Shown: positions 8,547 to 19,583, counted from the stretch's first letter. The stretch is DNA of 64,000 nt from Gemmatimonadota bacterium (GCA_003169895.1 PNAE01000007.1:1655978-1719977); one strand, 5' to 3'. Numbers and translations are program-made. Notes: generated by a model from the letters alone, not told the origin.

Positions 8547-10039
8547 CCTGCGCGCCTCGCTGCCAGTGCGATGGCACGCTCGTAGATCTCGACATAGCGT
8601 TCGGCGGCGCGGTCCCAGCCAAATTCGCGTGACATGCCCTCGCGCTGCATTTCGCGCCATGCCTTGGTCGACCGATGCTCGGTCATCGCCCGCCAGATGC
8701 CGCCGACGAGCGCGCGCTCGTCGAACCCCTCGAACAGGAAGCCGGTGAGGCCGTCGTCGATGGTGTCGGCGAGGCCTCCGACGCGGCGCGCGACCGGGAC
8801 CGTGCCATAGCGTTGCGCGCGCATCTGGGTCAGCCCGCAGGGCTCGTACTGCGAGGGCATCAGGTAGAGATCGGCGCCGGCGATGACGACGTGCTCGAGC
8901 GGATCGGAGAACGTCGTTTCGACGCCGACGCGGTTCGGCAGGGCAGTGTGCAACGCGCGCACGGCGTCTTCGAGTCGCTTGTCGCCGCTGCCGAGGAAGA
9001 CGTACTGCGCCGCAAAATGGAACAGCGCCGTGTTGTGCACGACGATGTCAAGCCCTTTCTGGGTCGCCATCCGGCCAATGAACGCGATGACGGGTACGAA
9101 CGGATTGTCCGGAAGGCCGAATCGCCGTTGGATGTCCGCCTTGCAGGCGCGCTTGCCATCGAGATGATCCGCCGAGAACCGCGCGGCGATGTAGGGGTCG
9201 GTCGCAGGATTCCAGACGCTCTGGTCGATGCCGTTGAGTACGCCGGTGAACCGGTTGCCCATCAACTCGTAGACGTCGTGGAGGCCGAACCCGCCGGCCG
9301 GTGTCCGCAATTCGTGGGCATGCGTGGGACTCACCGTCGTGGCCATGTCGGTGTGCGTCAGCCCGCCCTTGAGATAGTTCGTCTTCCCGTACCATTCGAG
9401 CTTGTCAGGCGTCCACACATCCCAGGGCAGGCCGATCTCGGGGATAATCTCGCGGCCGAAGTGTCCCTGATATCCGCCGTTGTGCACCGAAAGGACGACG
9501 GGAATGCGGCGATACCAGGAATGTTCCCTCCACCAGTTGTGGAGATACACCGGTGCCAGCGCCGCGTGCCAGTCGTGCGCATGCAACAGCACCGGGCCAC
9601 CGGTCACGAGCGGCAACGCGGCAACCGAAGCGGCGGCAAAGGCGGCGAAGCGCAGGTAGTTGTCGGGATAGTCGGCGCCCCGCTCGCCATAGAGGCCATC
9701 GCGGCCGAAGAAGCCGTCGTGCTCGAGAAAACAGGTCGGCGTTTCCGAGGCCGGGTCCAGTTCGCGCCAGAGCCGGAAGGTCTCCGCGCGGGGGCCGAAT
9801 CGCAGTGTGAACGGATCGCCGGCGGCTTCGAGACGGCGGGTGTGCCGTCGCGCGGCGCGATACAACGGCACGATCGCCATCGTCCTGAGCCCCGAACGGT
9901 GCTGGTCGCGATGCAGGCCCCACGCCGCTTCGGCCAGGCCTCCCGTGCGCGCATACGGATAGTACTCTGCCGCGAGGTGAACGATCGTGGGTGCCTCACC
10001 CGCGATGGTCGGGAGCGTGAACCGGCGCTGCGCGTTCAT
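8543..10039 (-). CDS. glgA: glycogen synthase, GT5
   Basis: Elongates alpha-1,4-glucan from a nucleotide-glucose donor. 498 residues with the two Rossmann halves of GT5: PTIVHLAAEYYPYARTGGLAEA at the N-terminus contains the donor loop, HAHDWHAAL, FSVHNGGYQGHF-like (LSVHNGGYQGHF), NGIDQSVWNPATD, IGRMATQKGLDI, and the C-terminal MPSQYEPCGLTQMRA. The donor-binding K-x-GGL motif reads RTGGL, so Lys is replaced by Arg. The start is ATG at 10039, 4 nt after the phosphorylase stop with GAGG just upstream; an in-frame TTG 30 nt earlier is less likely. No glgC lies in the operon, so the donor (ADP- or UDP-glucose) is open. Confidence 0.93.
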   Translation of the reverse strand: MNAQRRFTLPTIAGEAPTIVHLAAEYYPYARTGGLAEAAWGLHRDQHRSGLRTMAIVPLYRAARRHTRRLEAAGDPFTLRFGPRAETFRLWRELDPASETPTCFLEHDGFFGRDGLYGERGADYPDNYLRFAAFAAASVAALPLVTGGPVLLHAHDWHAALAPVYLHNWWREHSWYRRIPVVLSVHNGGYQGHFGREIIPEIGLPWDVWTPDKLEWYGKTNYLKGGLTHTDMATTVSPTHAHELRTPAGGFGLHDVYELMGNRFTGVLNGIDQSVWNPATDPYIAARFSADHLDGKRACKADIQRRFGLPDNPFVPVIAFIGRMATQKGLDIVVHNTALFHFAAQYVFLGSGDKRLEDAVRALHTALPNRVGVETTFSDPLEHVVIAGADLYLMPSQYEPCGLTQMRAQRYGTVPVARRVGGLADTIDDGLTGFLFEGFDERALVGGIWRAMTEHRSTKAWREMQREGMSREFGWDRAAERYVEIYERAIALAARRAG

Positions 10040-10043
10040 GACC

Positions 10044-12206
10044 TCATCCGAGCGGAGGATCATCCACAAACGGATCGCCGCGGAGGATCGGCGCGTAGTA
10101 ACGGTCGGCGTAATCCTGCATCATGCGGCGGGCGGTAAAGTGCCGGCCGGCGACCCGGATCGATTCCTTCATGCGCTGCACCCACCGTCGCGGAATCCCC
10201 TGGTCGTCCTGGTCGTACCAGAGCGGCACCACGTCCTTTTCGAGCAATTGATAGAGATGCTCGGCATCGGCGGCGTCGGCGTCTTCGCTCGGTTGCGCCT
10301 TGGGAATCGCCCAGCCGTTCTTGCCGTTGAATCCTTCTTCCCACCACCCATCGAGCGTGCTGAGTTGCGGCACGCCGTTGAGGGCGGCCTTCATCCCGCT
10401 GGTGCCCGATGCCTCGAATGGCACGCGTGGCACGTTGAGCCAGAGGTCGACGCCCTGAACCAGCAAGTGGGCGAGGTGCATGTCGTAATCTTCGAGAAAC
10501 GCGACCCGCCCCTCGAACATGGGATCGCGCGCATAGTGATACAACGTTTGCAGGATTTCCTTGCCGGGCGTGTCCTGCGGATGCGCCTTGCCGGCGATGA
10601 TCAGCTGCACCGGCCGCTGGGTATCGGTGACGATCAGGCGCAGCCGCTCGATGTCGCGAAACAGCAGGTCGGCGCGCTTGTACGTGGCGAACCGCCGGGC
10701 GAAGCCGATGGTGAACACCCTGGGATCGAGCAACGTTCCGGACGCTACGACCTGGGCGGCCTCGCTCCATTCGTCGCGCCAGCGCCGCCGCGCTTCTTCG
10801 CGCAGGTAGCGCAACAGCATCCGCTTGAGCTCGTCGTGGGTGAACCACACGGCGCGTGCGTCGAGACCGAGGACGGCATCCCAGATCTCCGGGTCGTCGA
10901 GCCGGAAGCCCCAGTCGTCGCCGAGATGGTAGTCGAGCAGCCGCATGATCGGATTGGCCATCCAGGTGGCGAGGTGTACCCCGTTCGTCACGGCGCCGAT
11001 GGGAACCTGCTCGATGGGACGCTCACTCCAGAGGTCGCTCCACAACTGACGGGACACGATGCCATGCCGCTTTGCCACGCCGTTGACGTGGCCGGCGAGG
11101 CGGATCGCGAGCACCGTCATCTGGAACCCGCGGGCCTCATGTTGCGGATGCACCCCAAGGGTGACGGCGCGTTCGGCGGCCGCGCCGAAATCCTCCAGGT
11201 ATGCCATCCCGGCGCACTCGGCGACCTGGCCGACGTCGAAGGCGTCGTGGCCGGCCGGCACCGGCGTGTGAGTCGTGAAGATCGATGTCCGCCGCACCTC
11301 GTTAATCGCGTCGCTCATCGCCGTGCCCGAGCCGACCAGCTCACGCAATCTCTCGAGCATCATGAACGCCGCGTGGCCTTCGTTGGCGTGCCAGACCGCC
11401 GGGTTGATCCCGAGCGCGCGCAACACCCGCACCCCCCCGGTGCCCAGGATCCATTCCTGCCGTAGCCGCATCTCGGCGCCGCCGGAGTAGAGCTTGCTCG
11501 TGAGGCCCCGATCCGCCTCGTCGTTGACATCGAGGTCGGTGTCGAGCAGGTAGAGCGGGGCGCGACCGGCCGTCAGGGTCCAGGCGCCAATGTGTACCGC
11601 GCGGCCGAATGTATTCAGCACGGTCACCCACGGCGCGTCGTCCGGTCCGAGGAGCGGGACCAGCGGCGTCTGGTCCAGGTCGATTTCGTCGTCGGAATCC
11701 TCCTGCCATCCGTCAGGCGTGATCCGCTGGTCGAAGTAGCCTTTCTTGTAGAAGAGCCCCACGCCGACGAACGGCACGGCGAGATCCGACGCCGACTTGC
11801 AGTGGTCGCCGGCCAGCACGCCCAGGCCGCCGGAGTAGATCGGCACGGATGCGTGCAACCCGAATTCGGCACAGAAGTACGCGACCGGCCGGTCGACGCC
11901 GATCTCGGAGTAGTGCTCTCGGAACCAGCCGCTGGTGGTCGAGCGTTCGCGCGAGAACCAGTCCATCACCTCGTCATAGTGCGAGCAGAAATCGGCGTCA
12001 TGCGCCAGCGCTTCCAGGCGCTCTGGTGCGGCATCCCGGAGCACGACAATGGGGTTGTGATGCGAGTGACGCCAGAGCGGCTCGTCGATGCGGCGGAACA
12101 GGGCGCGGGCCTGGCGGTGCCAGCTCCAGGCAAGGTTGACTGCGAGCGCGGCCAGTCCCTCCAGACGGGATGGCAGCGCCGGAATCTTGGCGCGCGACAG
12201 CGTCAT
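10044..12206 (-). CDS. glgP: alpha-glucan phosphorylase, GT35
   Basis: Releases glucose-1-phosphate from glycogen or maltodextrin. 720 residues of the short bacterial and archaeal type: a DUF3417-like N-terminal domain (GLAALAVNLAWSWH), then the phosphorylase fold. The pyridoxal-phosphate Lys is predicted at about residue 606 in EASGTSGMKAALNG; the phosphate-binding region FAEFGLHASVPIYSGGLGVLAGDH is also seen in parts. It is the first gene of the leftward operon, 101 nt from ettA. The upstream gap has no promoter I can defend. Confidence 0.94.
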   Translation of the reverse strand: MTLSRAKIPALPSRLEGLAALAVNLAWSWHRQARALFRRIDEPLWRHSHHNPIVVLRDAAPERLEALAHDADFCSHYDEVMDWFSRERSTTSGWFREHYSEIGVDRPVAYFCAEFGLHASVPIYSGGLGVLAGDHCKSASDLAVPFVGVGLFYKKGYFDQRITPDGWQEDSDDEIDLDQTPLVPLLGPDDAPWVTVLNTFGRAVHIGAWTLTAGRAPLYLLDTDLDVNDEADRGLTSKLYSGGAEMRLRQEWILGTGGVRVLRALGINPAVWHANEGHAAFMMLERLRELVGSGTAMSDAINEVRRTSIFTTHTPVPAGHDAFDVGQVAECAGMAYLEDFGAAAERAVTLGVHPQHEARGFQMTVLAIRLAGHVNGVAKRHGIVSRQLWSDLWSERPIEQVPIGAVTNGVHLATWMANPIMRLLDYHLGDDWGFRLDDPEIWDAVLGLDARAVWFTHDELKRMLLRYLREEARRRWRDEWSEAAQVVASGTLLDPRVFTIGFARRFATYKRADLLFRDIERLRLIVTDTQRPVQLIIAGKAHPQDTPGKEILQTLYHYARDPMFEGRVAFLEDYDMHLAHLLVQGVDLWLNVPRVPFEASGTSGMKAALNGVPQLSTLDGWWEEGFNGKNGWAIPKAQPSEDADAADAEHLYQLLEKDVVPLWYDQDDQGIPRRWVQRMKESIRVAGRHFTARRMMQDYADRYYAPILRGDPFVDDPPLG

Positions 12207-12307
12207 GCACGGTCTCCGACTGCTTGACGATCAACGGATCACCCGGTCGCAAGATAAGCCCGGAGGCCGCGATGCCCCTCGCCTCTCTGGTTTCTTCTCG
12301 CTGCGTT

Positions 12308-13984
<1,677 letters not shown>

Positions 13985-14073
13985 GGGGCAAGAAGGTAAT
14001 CGGTGCCCAGCCGCCCACGACCGTCGGATTCGGCTCCATTGACCAGCGGCAATGGACCGTCGAGCATTCCCTC

Positions 14074-15309
14074 ATGCGCCTCCCTCTGGCTGTCGTGCTC
14101 TTCGCCGCCGGTCCGCTCACCGCGCAATCCCGCGACTGCGACGGCTATTTCACCTCGCTAGTAGCACCCGCCGGGTTTTGTGTGCGCACCTTTGCCGATT
14201 CGGTCGGTCCGGTACGGCAGGTCGTGGTGCATCCCAGCGGGCAGGTCGTTGCGGCGCTCAACGAGGCGCCGGGCCTCGTGCGCTTGCGCGACCGCGATCA
14301 CAACGGGAAGGCCGACGAGGTCGTCCGGTTCGGTCCGGACGAGGGCGGCACCGGCGTCACGTGGCGCGCCGACTGGCTCTACTTTGCCGCGGAGAGCGGT
14401 GTGATCCGCTACTGGTGGCCGGCCAACGCCGAGGCGCCGGATTCGGCGGGCGAGTGGATCGCTCGCGGACTGCCAACCGGGGATCCCGGCTCGGCACATG
14501 CCGCAAAGGGCATCGCCGTGGGGCTCGACGGCACCGTCTACGTCTCGATCGGTGCCGCGACCAACAACTGCCAGGTGAAGGAGGGTGAACCGAAGTCGCT
14601 GGGCAGGTGGCCCTGCCCGGAACTCGCCCGGCGGGCGGGAGTCTGGCGCTTTACGCCGCCTGCAACCAAGGGTGCGGCCTGGACCATGCAGCGCTTCGCC
14701 ACCGGGCTGCGCGACGCCAGCGCCCTGGCGCTCGACCCGGCCACCGACCGTGTGTGGACAGTCACGCGGGGGCGCGACCTGCTCGACGTGTTGTGGGGAG
14801 TCGACGCCTCGACCGCCGCAAATCAGCCGGCCGAAATGCTCGAGCAGGTCGTGCAGGGCGGCGATTACGGGTGGCCATACTGTCAGGGAATGTGGTCCCG
14901 GCGCGTCACGATGCTGGCCCGGGCGCCGGAGTATGCCAACCAGGCCAGCATCGATTGTACGGCCAAGACGCTCCCGGTGATGGGCTTTCCGGGTCACTGG
15001 TCGCCGATGGCGATCGCGGTGGTCAACTCGACCCTCGCTGCCGTGCCGCACCCCGGTCTCTTCATTGCGTTTCATGGCTCCCTTGATCGGGCAGCGCTGT
15101 CGGAGGACGGCCAATTTGTCGTGTTCGTGCCATTGGATGAGAATGGCCGGCCCGCCGGCGATTTTCGGATCATGCTGCACTCGGCGACAGCCCCGGGCTC
15201 GCTCCGGCCGACCGGTGTGGCGGTAGCGATCGATGGCAACGTCTACGTAACCGACGACGAGCATGGCCGGATTTACCGGATCGAGCCGCACCCGCCGAGA
15301 GCGCGTTGA
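14074..15309 (+). CDS. secreted sorbosone/glucose dehydrogenase-like propeller
   Basis: 411 residues with a signal peptide (RLPLAVVLFAAGPLTAQS) and a six-bladed beta-propeller of the soluble PQQ glucose/L-sorbosone dehydrogenase superfamily. Family-like segments: AKGIAVGLDGTVYVSIG, ASALALDPATDRVWTVTRGRD, GGDYGWPYCQG, FPGHWSPMAI and FIAFHGSLDR. Paired Cys residues near CDGYF and PAGFC are shared with its neighbour. It probably acts in the periplasm on an aldose or aldehyde, but the substrate and even PQQ use are not shown by sequence. It and the gene at 15402 are tandem paralogues. Confidence 0.82.
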   Translation: MRLPLAVVLFAAGPLTAQSRDCDGYFTSLVAPAGFCVRTFADSVGPVRQVVVHPSGQVVAALNEAPGLVRLRDRDHNGKADEVVRFGPDEGGTGVTWRADWLYFAAESGVIRYWWPANAEAPDSAGEWIARGLPTGDPGSAHAAKGIAVGLDGTVYVSIGAATNNCQVKEGEPKSLGRWPCPELARRAGVWRFTPPATKGAAWTMQRFATGLRDASALALDPATDRVWTVTRGRDLLDVLWGVDASTAANQPAEMLEQVVQGGDYGWPYCQGMWSRRVTMLARAPEYANQASIDCTAKTLPVMGFPGHWSPMAIAVVNSTLAAVPHPGLFIAFHGSLDRAALSEDGQFVVFVPLDENGRPAGDFRIMLHSATAPGSLRPTGVAVAIDGNVYVTDDEHGRIYRIEPHPPRAR

Positions 15310-15401
15310 GCTGGACGGTTCACAGGCCGATCCGGACGCCGGCGAGCTATCTTCAGATCCTGAACATTCAACGTTCGATCCCCGACGCCGACTGACTCAC
15401 T

Positions 15402-16628
15402 ATGCGCCGCATGCTGCTCCTCCTGGGTCCGCTCGCCACCGCGGCCGCCTTGCTCGCGTTTCGTCGTCCGGCCCCGTCGACCTGTGATCCCGACAACGGC
15501 GGGCTGGTGCTTCCCCAGGGCTTCTGCGCGTCGTTGTTCGCATCGGTGCCTGGTGTGCGCCACATCGCTGTGGCGCCCAACGGTGACGTCTTCGCCGCCG
15601 GCGGCCGCCGCGGCGTCACGGCGCTTCGCGATCGCAAGGGCTCGGGCCACGCCGACACGTCGGTCACCTTCGGCAGCGGCTCGGGCACCGGAATCGCGCT
15701 CGGGCTCGATGCGATCTTCTTTGCGCCGGACGATCGCGTGATCCGTTTTGCCTGGACGCCGGGCTCGCTCACACCGCGCGACGAAGGGACCATTGTGGTG
15801 AGCGGACTGCCGGCCGGCGGCCACACCGCCAAGACGCTGGCGCTGGCGAAGGATGACTGGATCTTCGTCGATCACGGGTCTGGGTCGAACTCGTGCCAGC
15901 AAGCCGATCGTGCCGGGCGGTCTCCCGGCAAGCAGCCGTGTCCGGAACTGCCGACTCGCGCCGGCACCTGGCGGTACAACACTCGCCGGGCGAATCAGAC
16001 GCCGGCGGACGGCGTGCACTGGACAACGGGTGTCCGCAACGGGATGGCGATCGCAGTCGAGCCGTCGACCGGTGTACTCTGGGGCGCCACTCACGGGCGC
16101 GATCAGTTGAGCGACTGGGGCATGTCGGCTGGGGACAATGCGGAAAAGCCCGCCGAAGAATTTGGCGTGTTTGCCCAGGGCGCTGACTTTGGCTGGCCCT
16201 ATTGCTACTACGATCCGATTGCGAAGAAGAAGGTGCAAGCGCCCGAATACGGGGGCGACGGCATCAAGCAAGGTGATTGCGCGCAGAAGATGCAACCGGT
16301 CATCGCGTTCCCCGGCCATTGGGCACCGATGTCGCTGACGTTCGTGCCGACAGCGCGTTTCGGGGCCGAGTACGCGGGTGGGGCGTTCCTCGCGTTCCAC
16401 GGCTCGTGGAACCGTGCGCCGCTGCCGCAAGCCGGCTATCGCGTGGTATTCATCCCCTTCAAGAACGGCAGGGCGACGGGCCAGTACACCACGTTTGCCA
16501 CCGGTGCCGGTGGAGCGACGTCACTTCGACCGAGCGGCGTCGCAATGGCGCCCGATGGCAGCGCACTCTTCATCGCATCCGATGCCGCCGGAAAGATCTG
16601 GCGCGTCATTCCCACGACCTCGAGGTAG
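15402..16628 (+). CDS. secreted sorbosone/glucose dehydrogenase-like propeller, second copy
   Basis: 408 residues, same fold as the preceding gene. The N-terminus MRRMLLLLGPLATAAALLAF is a signal peptide or membrane anchor. It then shows PQGFCASLFA, AKTLALAKDDWIFVDHGSGSN, GVRNGMAIAVEPSTGVLWGATHGRDQL, GADFGWPYCYYD and FPGHWAPMSLTFV (given in parts), aligning along the whole length with the first copy. The two copies differ a lot, so the duplication is old. Start ATG 15402, 92 nt after the first copy; the peroxiredoxin ATG follows its stop by 5 nt, so the three genes are probably one operon. Confidence 0.82.
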   Translation: MRRMLLLLGPLATAAALLAFRRPAPSTCDPDNGGLVLPQGFCASLFASVPGVRHIAVAPNGDVFAAGGRRGVTALRDRKGSGHADTSVTFGSGSGTGIALGLDAIFFAPDDRVIRFAWTPGSLTPRDEGTIVVSGLPAGGHTAKTLALAKDDWIFVDHGSGSNSCQQADRAGRSPGKQPCPELPTRAGTWRYNTRRANQTPADGVHWTTGVRNGMAIAVEPSTGVLWGATHGRDQLSDWGMSAGDNAEKPAEEFGVFAQGADFGWPYCYYDPIAKKKVQAPEYGGDGIKQGDCAQKMQPVIAFPGHWAPMSLTFVPTARFGAEYAGGAFLAFHGSWNRAPLPQAGYRVVFIPFKNGRATGQYTTFATGAGGATSLRPSGVAMAPDGSALFIASDAAGKIWRVIPTTSR

Positions 16629-16633
16629 TTCCC

Positions 16634-17206
16634 ATGCGAATCACGTTGCCCGCTCTCTGTGCCGCTCTCATGCTCCCGGTCGCGCTCGCGGCGCAGCAAA
16701 TGACGATGCCGATGCCGGCGAGCCCCAAGGTCGGCGACGTCGCGCCCGACTTTACTCTCGCCGCCGGAACGAGGAGCGGCGTCTCGGCCAAGCCGGTGTC
16801 GCTGTCCGGCCTCCGCGGCCAGACCGTAGTGATCGCGTTCTATCCGAAGCAGCGCAGCGGCGGCTGCACTATCCAGATGCAGCACTACCGGGATGCGTAC
16901 GAGCGGATCTTCCAGGGCGGCAAGGGCGTCACGCTGCTCGCCATCAGCACGGATTCGGTGAAGGACATCGCGTCGTGGGCGGCGGATTCCAGTTTCCAGT
17001 GGACCTTCCTCAGCGACGTGAACAAGGAAGCCGGCATGAAGTACGCCACTGCGGGGAAAAGCAGGTATGAGAACCGGGTCGTGTTTGTCGTGGCGCCGAA
17101 CGGAAGGATCTCGTTCGTCATGAATCCCTTCAATGAGATCGATCCGACCTCGTATGAGGTGTTGACGCGGGCGATCAACGAGGCGAAGGGAATGACGGGC
17201 CCGTAG
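16634..17206 (+). CDS. secreted 1-Cys type peroxiredoxin (AhpC/TSA family)
   Basis: 190 residues. Signal peptide ITLPALCAALMLPVALAAQQ, then a thioredoxin-fold peroxiredoxin domain (VGDVAPDFTLAAG, VVIAFYPKQRSGGCTIQM, LLAISTDSVKDIASWA). The peroxidatic site reads P-x3-S-x2-C (PKQRSGGC), which fits the family rule. No second Cys exists in the mature part, so it would act as a 1-Cys enzyme needing an external reductant. The start ATG at 16634 gives a good signal peptide; the open frame continues upstream only as antisense to nothing useful. It reduces peroxides, probably in the periplasm, and sits right after the two dehydrogenase-like genes. Confidence 0.88.
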   Translation: MRITLPALCAALMLPVALAAQQMTMPMPASPKVGDVAPDFTLAAGTRSGVSAKPVSLSGLRGQTVVIAFYPKQRSGGCTIQMQHYRDAYERIFQGGKGVTLLAISTDSVKDIASWAADSSFQWTFLSDVNKEAGMKYATAGKSRYENRVVFVVAPNGRISFVMNPFNEIDPTSYEVLTRAINEAKGMTGP

Positions 17207-17239
17207 GCGCGCTTGATCCATTCCAAGGAGAAGAACCCG

Positions 17240-19498
17240 ATGATGCAACGATCCGCGCTGCTCCTGTTGACAGCGCTGGCGGTCACACCCGCGGCGTCCC
17301 ATGCCCAGGACCGGCTCAAGGCGATGCCGGGTTACGACCAGTACACGAGGATGGCACCGATGTACCTGGGCAGCGTCAAGCTCGGTTCGGTGCTCGGCGG
17401 CGGTGGTGGGCGCGGCGGCGGCGGCCGCGGTGGCTCTGGTGCTGCAGCCGGCTCACCCGCGGTCGTTTGGGCAGCCGACGGCAAGGGCGTCGACTACTCG
17501 TGGGACGGCAAGCGTTACCACTTTGCCTTTGCCGCGAAGCGGTCGACCGAGGTCGCAGCCACCGAAGCGGCCGCGTCGGCGACAGCCGCGCCGGGTGCCG
17601 GTCGCGGCGGTCGCGGCAATTTCGCCGGCCTCGATTCGATCCGTGCGTGCGGCGGCGTGATGCTGCCGCCGCCGGTCCGCGGTCGGCAACGGCCAGTTGC
17701 TGCTTCGCCCGATGGCAAGTACCTCGCCACGTACCGCGACCGGAACCTGTCCGTGTGCGATGCGAGCGGCGGCGTCACCGGCGCGGTGACCAGCGACGGG
17801 AACGAGAAGGAGCGAACCAAGTACGGCACGGCATCCTGGGTCTATGGTGAGGAACTGGGGCAGACCACGGCGATGTGGTGGAATCCCGCCAGCACCAAGC
17901 TGGCCTATTTCCGCTTCGACGAGAGCAAGGTTCCCGATTTCTACATCACCAACGACGAAACCAAGGTGCAGACGCGGGTCGACGTCGAGGCGTATCCCAA
18001 GCCGGGCGTGGCCAACCCCGTGGTCGACCTGTTCGTGTATGACCTCGCGACCAAGCGGAGCGTGCACATTGACGCGCGCGACGGCAAGCCATTCACGAAC
18101 GACGTCGTTGGCCACTACGTCTACGACGTGGCCTGGTCGCCCGACGGCAAGAGCCTGCTGATTCACCGTACCAACCGGCGCCAGAACGTCCTCGAACTGG
18201 CGATGTGTTCGCCCGAAACCGGCCAGTGCCGGACGATCATTCACGAGGAGTGGCCAACCGGCTGGGTGGAGAACCATCCGCCGATGCGGTATCTCGCTGA
18301 TAGCACGCGCTTCCTCTGGGAGTCGGAGCGCAATGGCTTCAAGAACTACTATCTCTACAATCTGGGTGGCCACCTGTTGTCGACGGTGACTGCCAACCGG
18401 TTCGAGGTTGCCGGCATCAGCCGTGTCGATGAGAAGACCAACACGCTGTGGTACACCGCTCGTGACGGCGACAACTTCATGAAGGTGCAGCTGCACAAGG
18501 TCGGGCTCGATGGCAAGGGCGATCGGCGGCTCACGGACCCGGCGTTCAACCACCAGGTCGACATCTCGCCCGACGGCAAGTACTTCATCGACGTGGCGCA
18601 GACGCACGACCAGGCGCCCGTGTCGCGACTCGTCGACGTCGCCAGCGGCAAGACCATCGCCGAACTGGCCAATAGCGACCTCGCGGTCATGGAACAACGC
18701 GGTCTCCGCAAGGCAGAGTTGTATCGCTACCTCGCGGCAGATGGCAAGACGCAACTGTACGGCGAGCTCTGGTTTCCGTCCAACTTCGATCCAAGCAAGA
18801 AGTATCCGATCCTCACGGCGGAGTACGGCGGTCCGGCAGCGGGCACCGGCGTCTCGGAGACGTTCAGCTCGGGCAATTCCCAGGCTGAGTATGGTTTCCT
18901 GATCGTGGCGCTGTCGTCGCGCGCCATGCCGGGCATGGGCAAGCGGACGCTGGACGACATCTATCTCAAGCTGGGCCAGACCGAGATGGACGACATGGCC
19001 GAAGGGATCAAGGCGCTGTGGAACCGGCCCTATGTTGACCGCGACCGCGTGGGTATCTACGGGACATCGTACGGCGGGTACACCGCCCTGATGGAAATCC
19101 TGCGGCACCCCGACGTCTTCACCGTGGCATCGTCGTCATCACCGCCGACCGACTGGCGCAACTACGACACGATCTATACCGAGCGCTACATGTGGCTCCC
19201 GGATTCGACCGACAACAAGGACGGATACGACAAGGGCTCGGCCATGAACTACGCGAAAAACCTCACCGGGCGCCTGTTGCTGGACTACGGTACGGTCGAC
19301 GACAACGTGCACAACACCAACATGATGCAGGTGATCAAGGCATTGCAGACCGCGGGCAAGAGCTTCGAGGTGCAGCTGCAGCCCGATTTCGGCCATTCGG
19401 GCGTCAACCCTGCGCGGATGATGGAGTTCTTCCTCGAGAATCTGATTCAGCACCCTGAGCGGATTCACGAGGGGTACGAGCAGAAGGCGACGCCTTAG
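17240..19498 (+). CDS. secreted dipeptidyl-peptidase IV-like S9 peptidase
   Basis: 752 residues from ATG 17240, preceded by AAGGAG with a 9 nt gap. Signal peptide RSALLLLTALAVTPAASHA, DPP-IV beta-propeller (about 40-500), then an alpha/beta-hydrolase domain. The catalytic triad is visible: Ser610 in YGTSYGGYTAL, Asp687 in DYGTVDDNVH and His719 in PDFGHSGVN. The propeller includes the paired EE/RE-type region near DEEWPTGW-like HEEWPTGWVENH. A Gly/Arg-rich, low-complexity insert (about residues 54-70) and an Ala/Gly-rich one (about 115-135) interrupt the N-terminal part. It probably removes dipeptides from peptides in the periplasm. Confidence 0.9.
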   Translation: MMQRSALLLLTALAVTPAASHAQDRLKAMPGYDQYTRMAPMYLGSVKLGSVLGGGGGRGGGGRGGSGAAAGSPAVVWAADGKGVDYSWDGKRYHFAFAAKRSTEVAATEAAASATAAPGAGRGGRGNFAGLDSIRACGGVMLPPPVRGRQRPVAASPDGKYLATYRDRNLSVCDASGGVTGAVTSDGNEKERTKYGTASWVYGEELGQTTAMWWNPASTKLAYFRFDESKVPDFYITNDETKVQTRVDVEAYPKPGVANPVVDLFVYDLATKRSVHIDARDGKPFTNDVVGHYVYDVAWSPDGKSLLIHRTNRRQNVLELAMCSPETGQCRTIIHEEWPTGWVENHPPMRYLADSTRFLWESERNGFKNYYLYNLGGHLLSTVTANRFEVAGISRVDEKTNTLWYTARDGDNFMKVQLHKVGLDGKGDRRLTDPAFNHQVDISPDGKYFIDVAQTHDQAPVSRLVDVASGKTIAELANSDLAVMEQRGLRKAELYRYLAADGKTQLYGELWFPSNFDPSKKYPILTAEYGGPAAGTGVSETFSSGNSQAEYGFLIVALSSRAMPGMGKRTLDDIYLKLGQTEMDDMAEGIKALWNRPYVDRDRVGIYGTSYGGYTALMEILRHPDVFTVASSSSPPTDWRNYDTIYTERYMWLPDSTDNKDGYDKGSAMNYAKNLTGRLLLDYGTVDDNVHNTNMMQVIKALQTAGKSFEVQLQPDFGHSGVNPARMMEFFLENLIQHPERIHEGYEQKATP

Positions 19499-19503
19499 AA
19501 GGC

Positions 19504-19583
19504 GAGAGACGAGAGACGAGGGAAACAAGTCGGGCCGCGGAAATCATCGCACGCTGGCTGGTTGCTGTCGTCTCTCGTCTCTC
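19504..19583. repeat. 16-bp perfect inverted repeat of heptamers between convergent genes
   Basis: GAGAGACGAGAGACGA (19504-19519) is the exact reverse complement of 19568-19583, with a 48 nt loop. Each arm is two GAGAGAC heptamers plus GA. It fills the gap between the S9 peptidase stop (19498) and the acyltransferase stop (19584). It could end transcription from both sides, although it lacks a U-tract. It belongs with the other heptamer tracts listed here. Confidence 0.75.
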
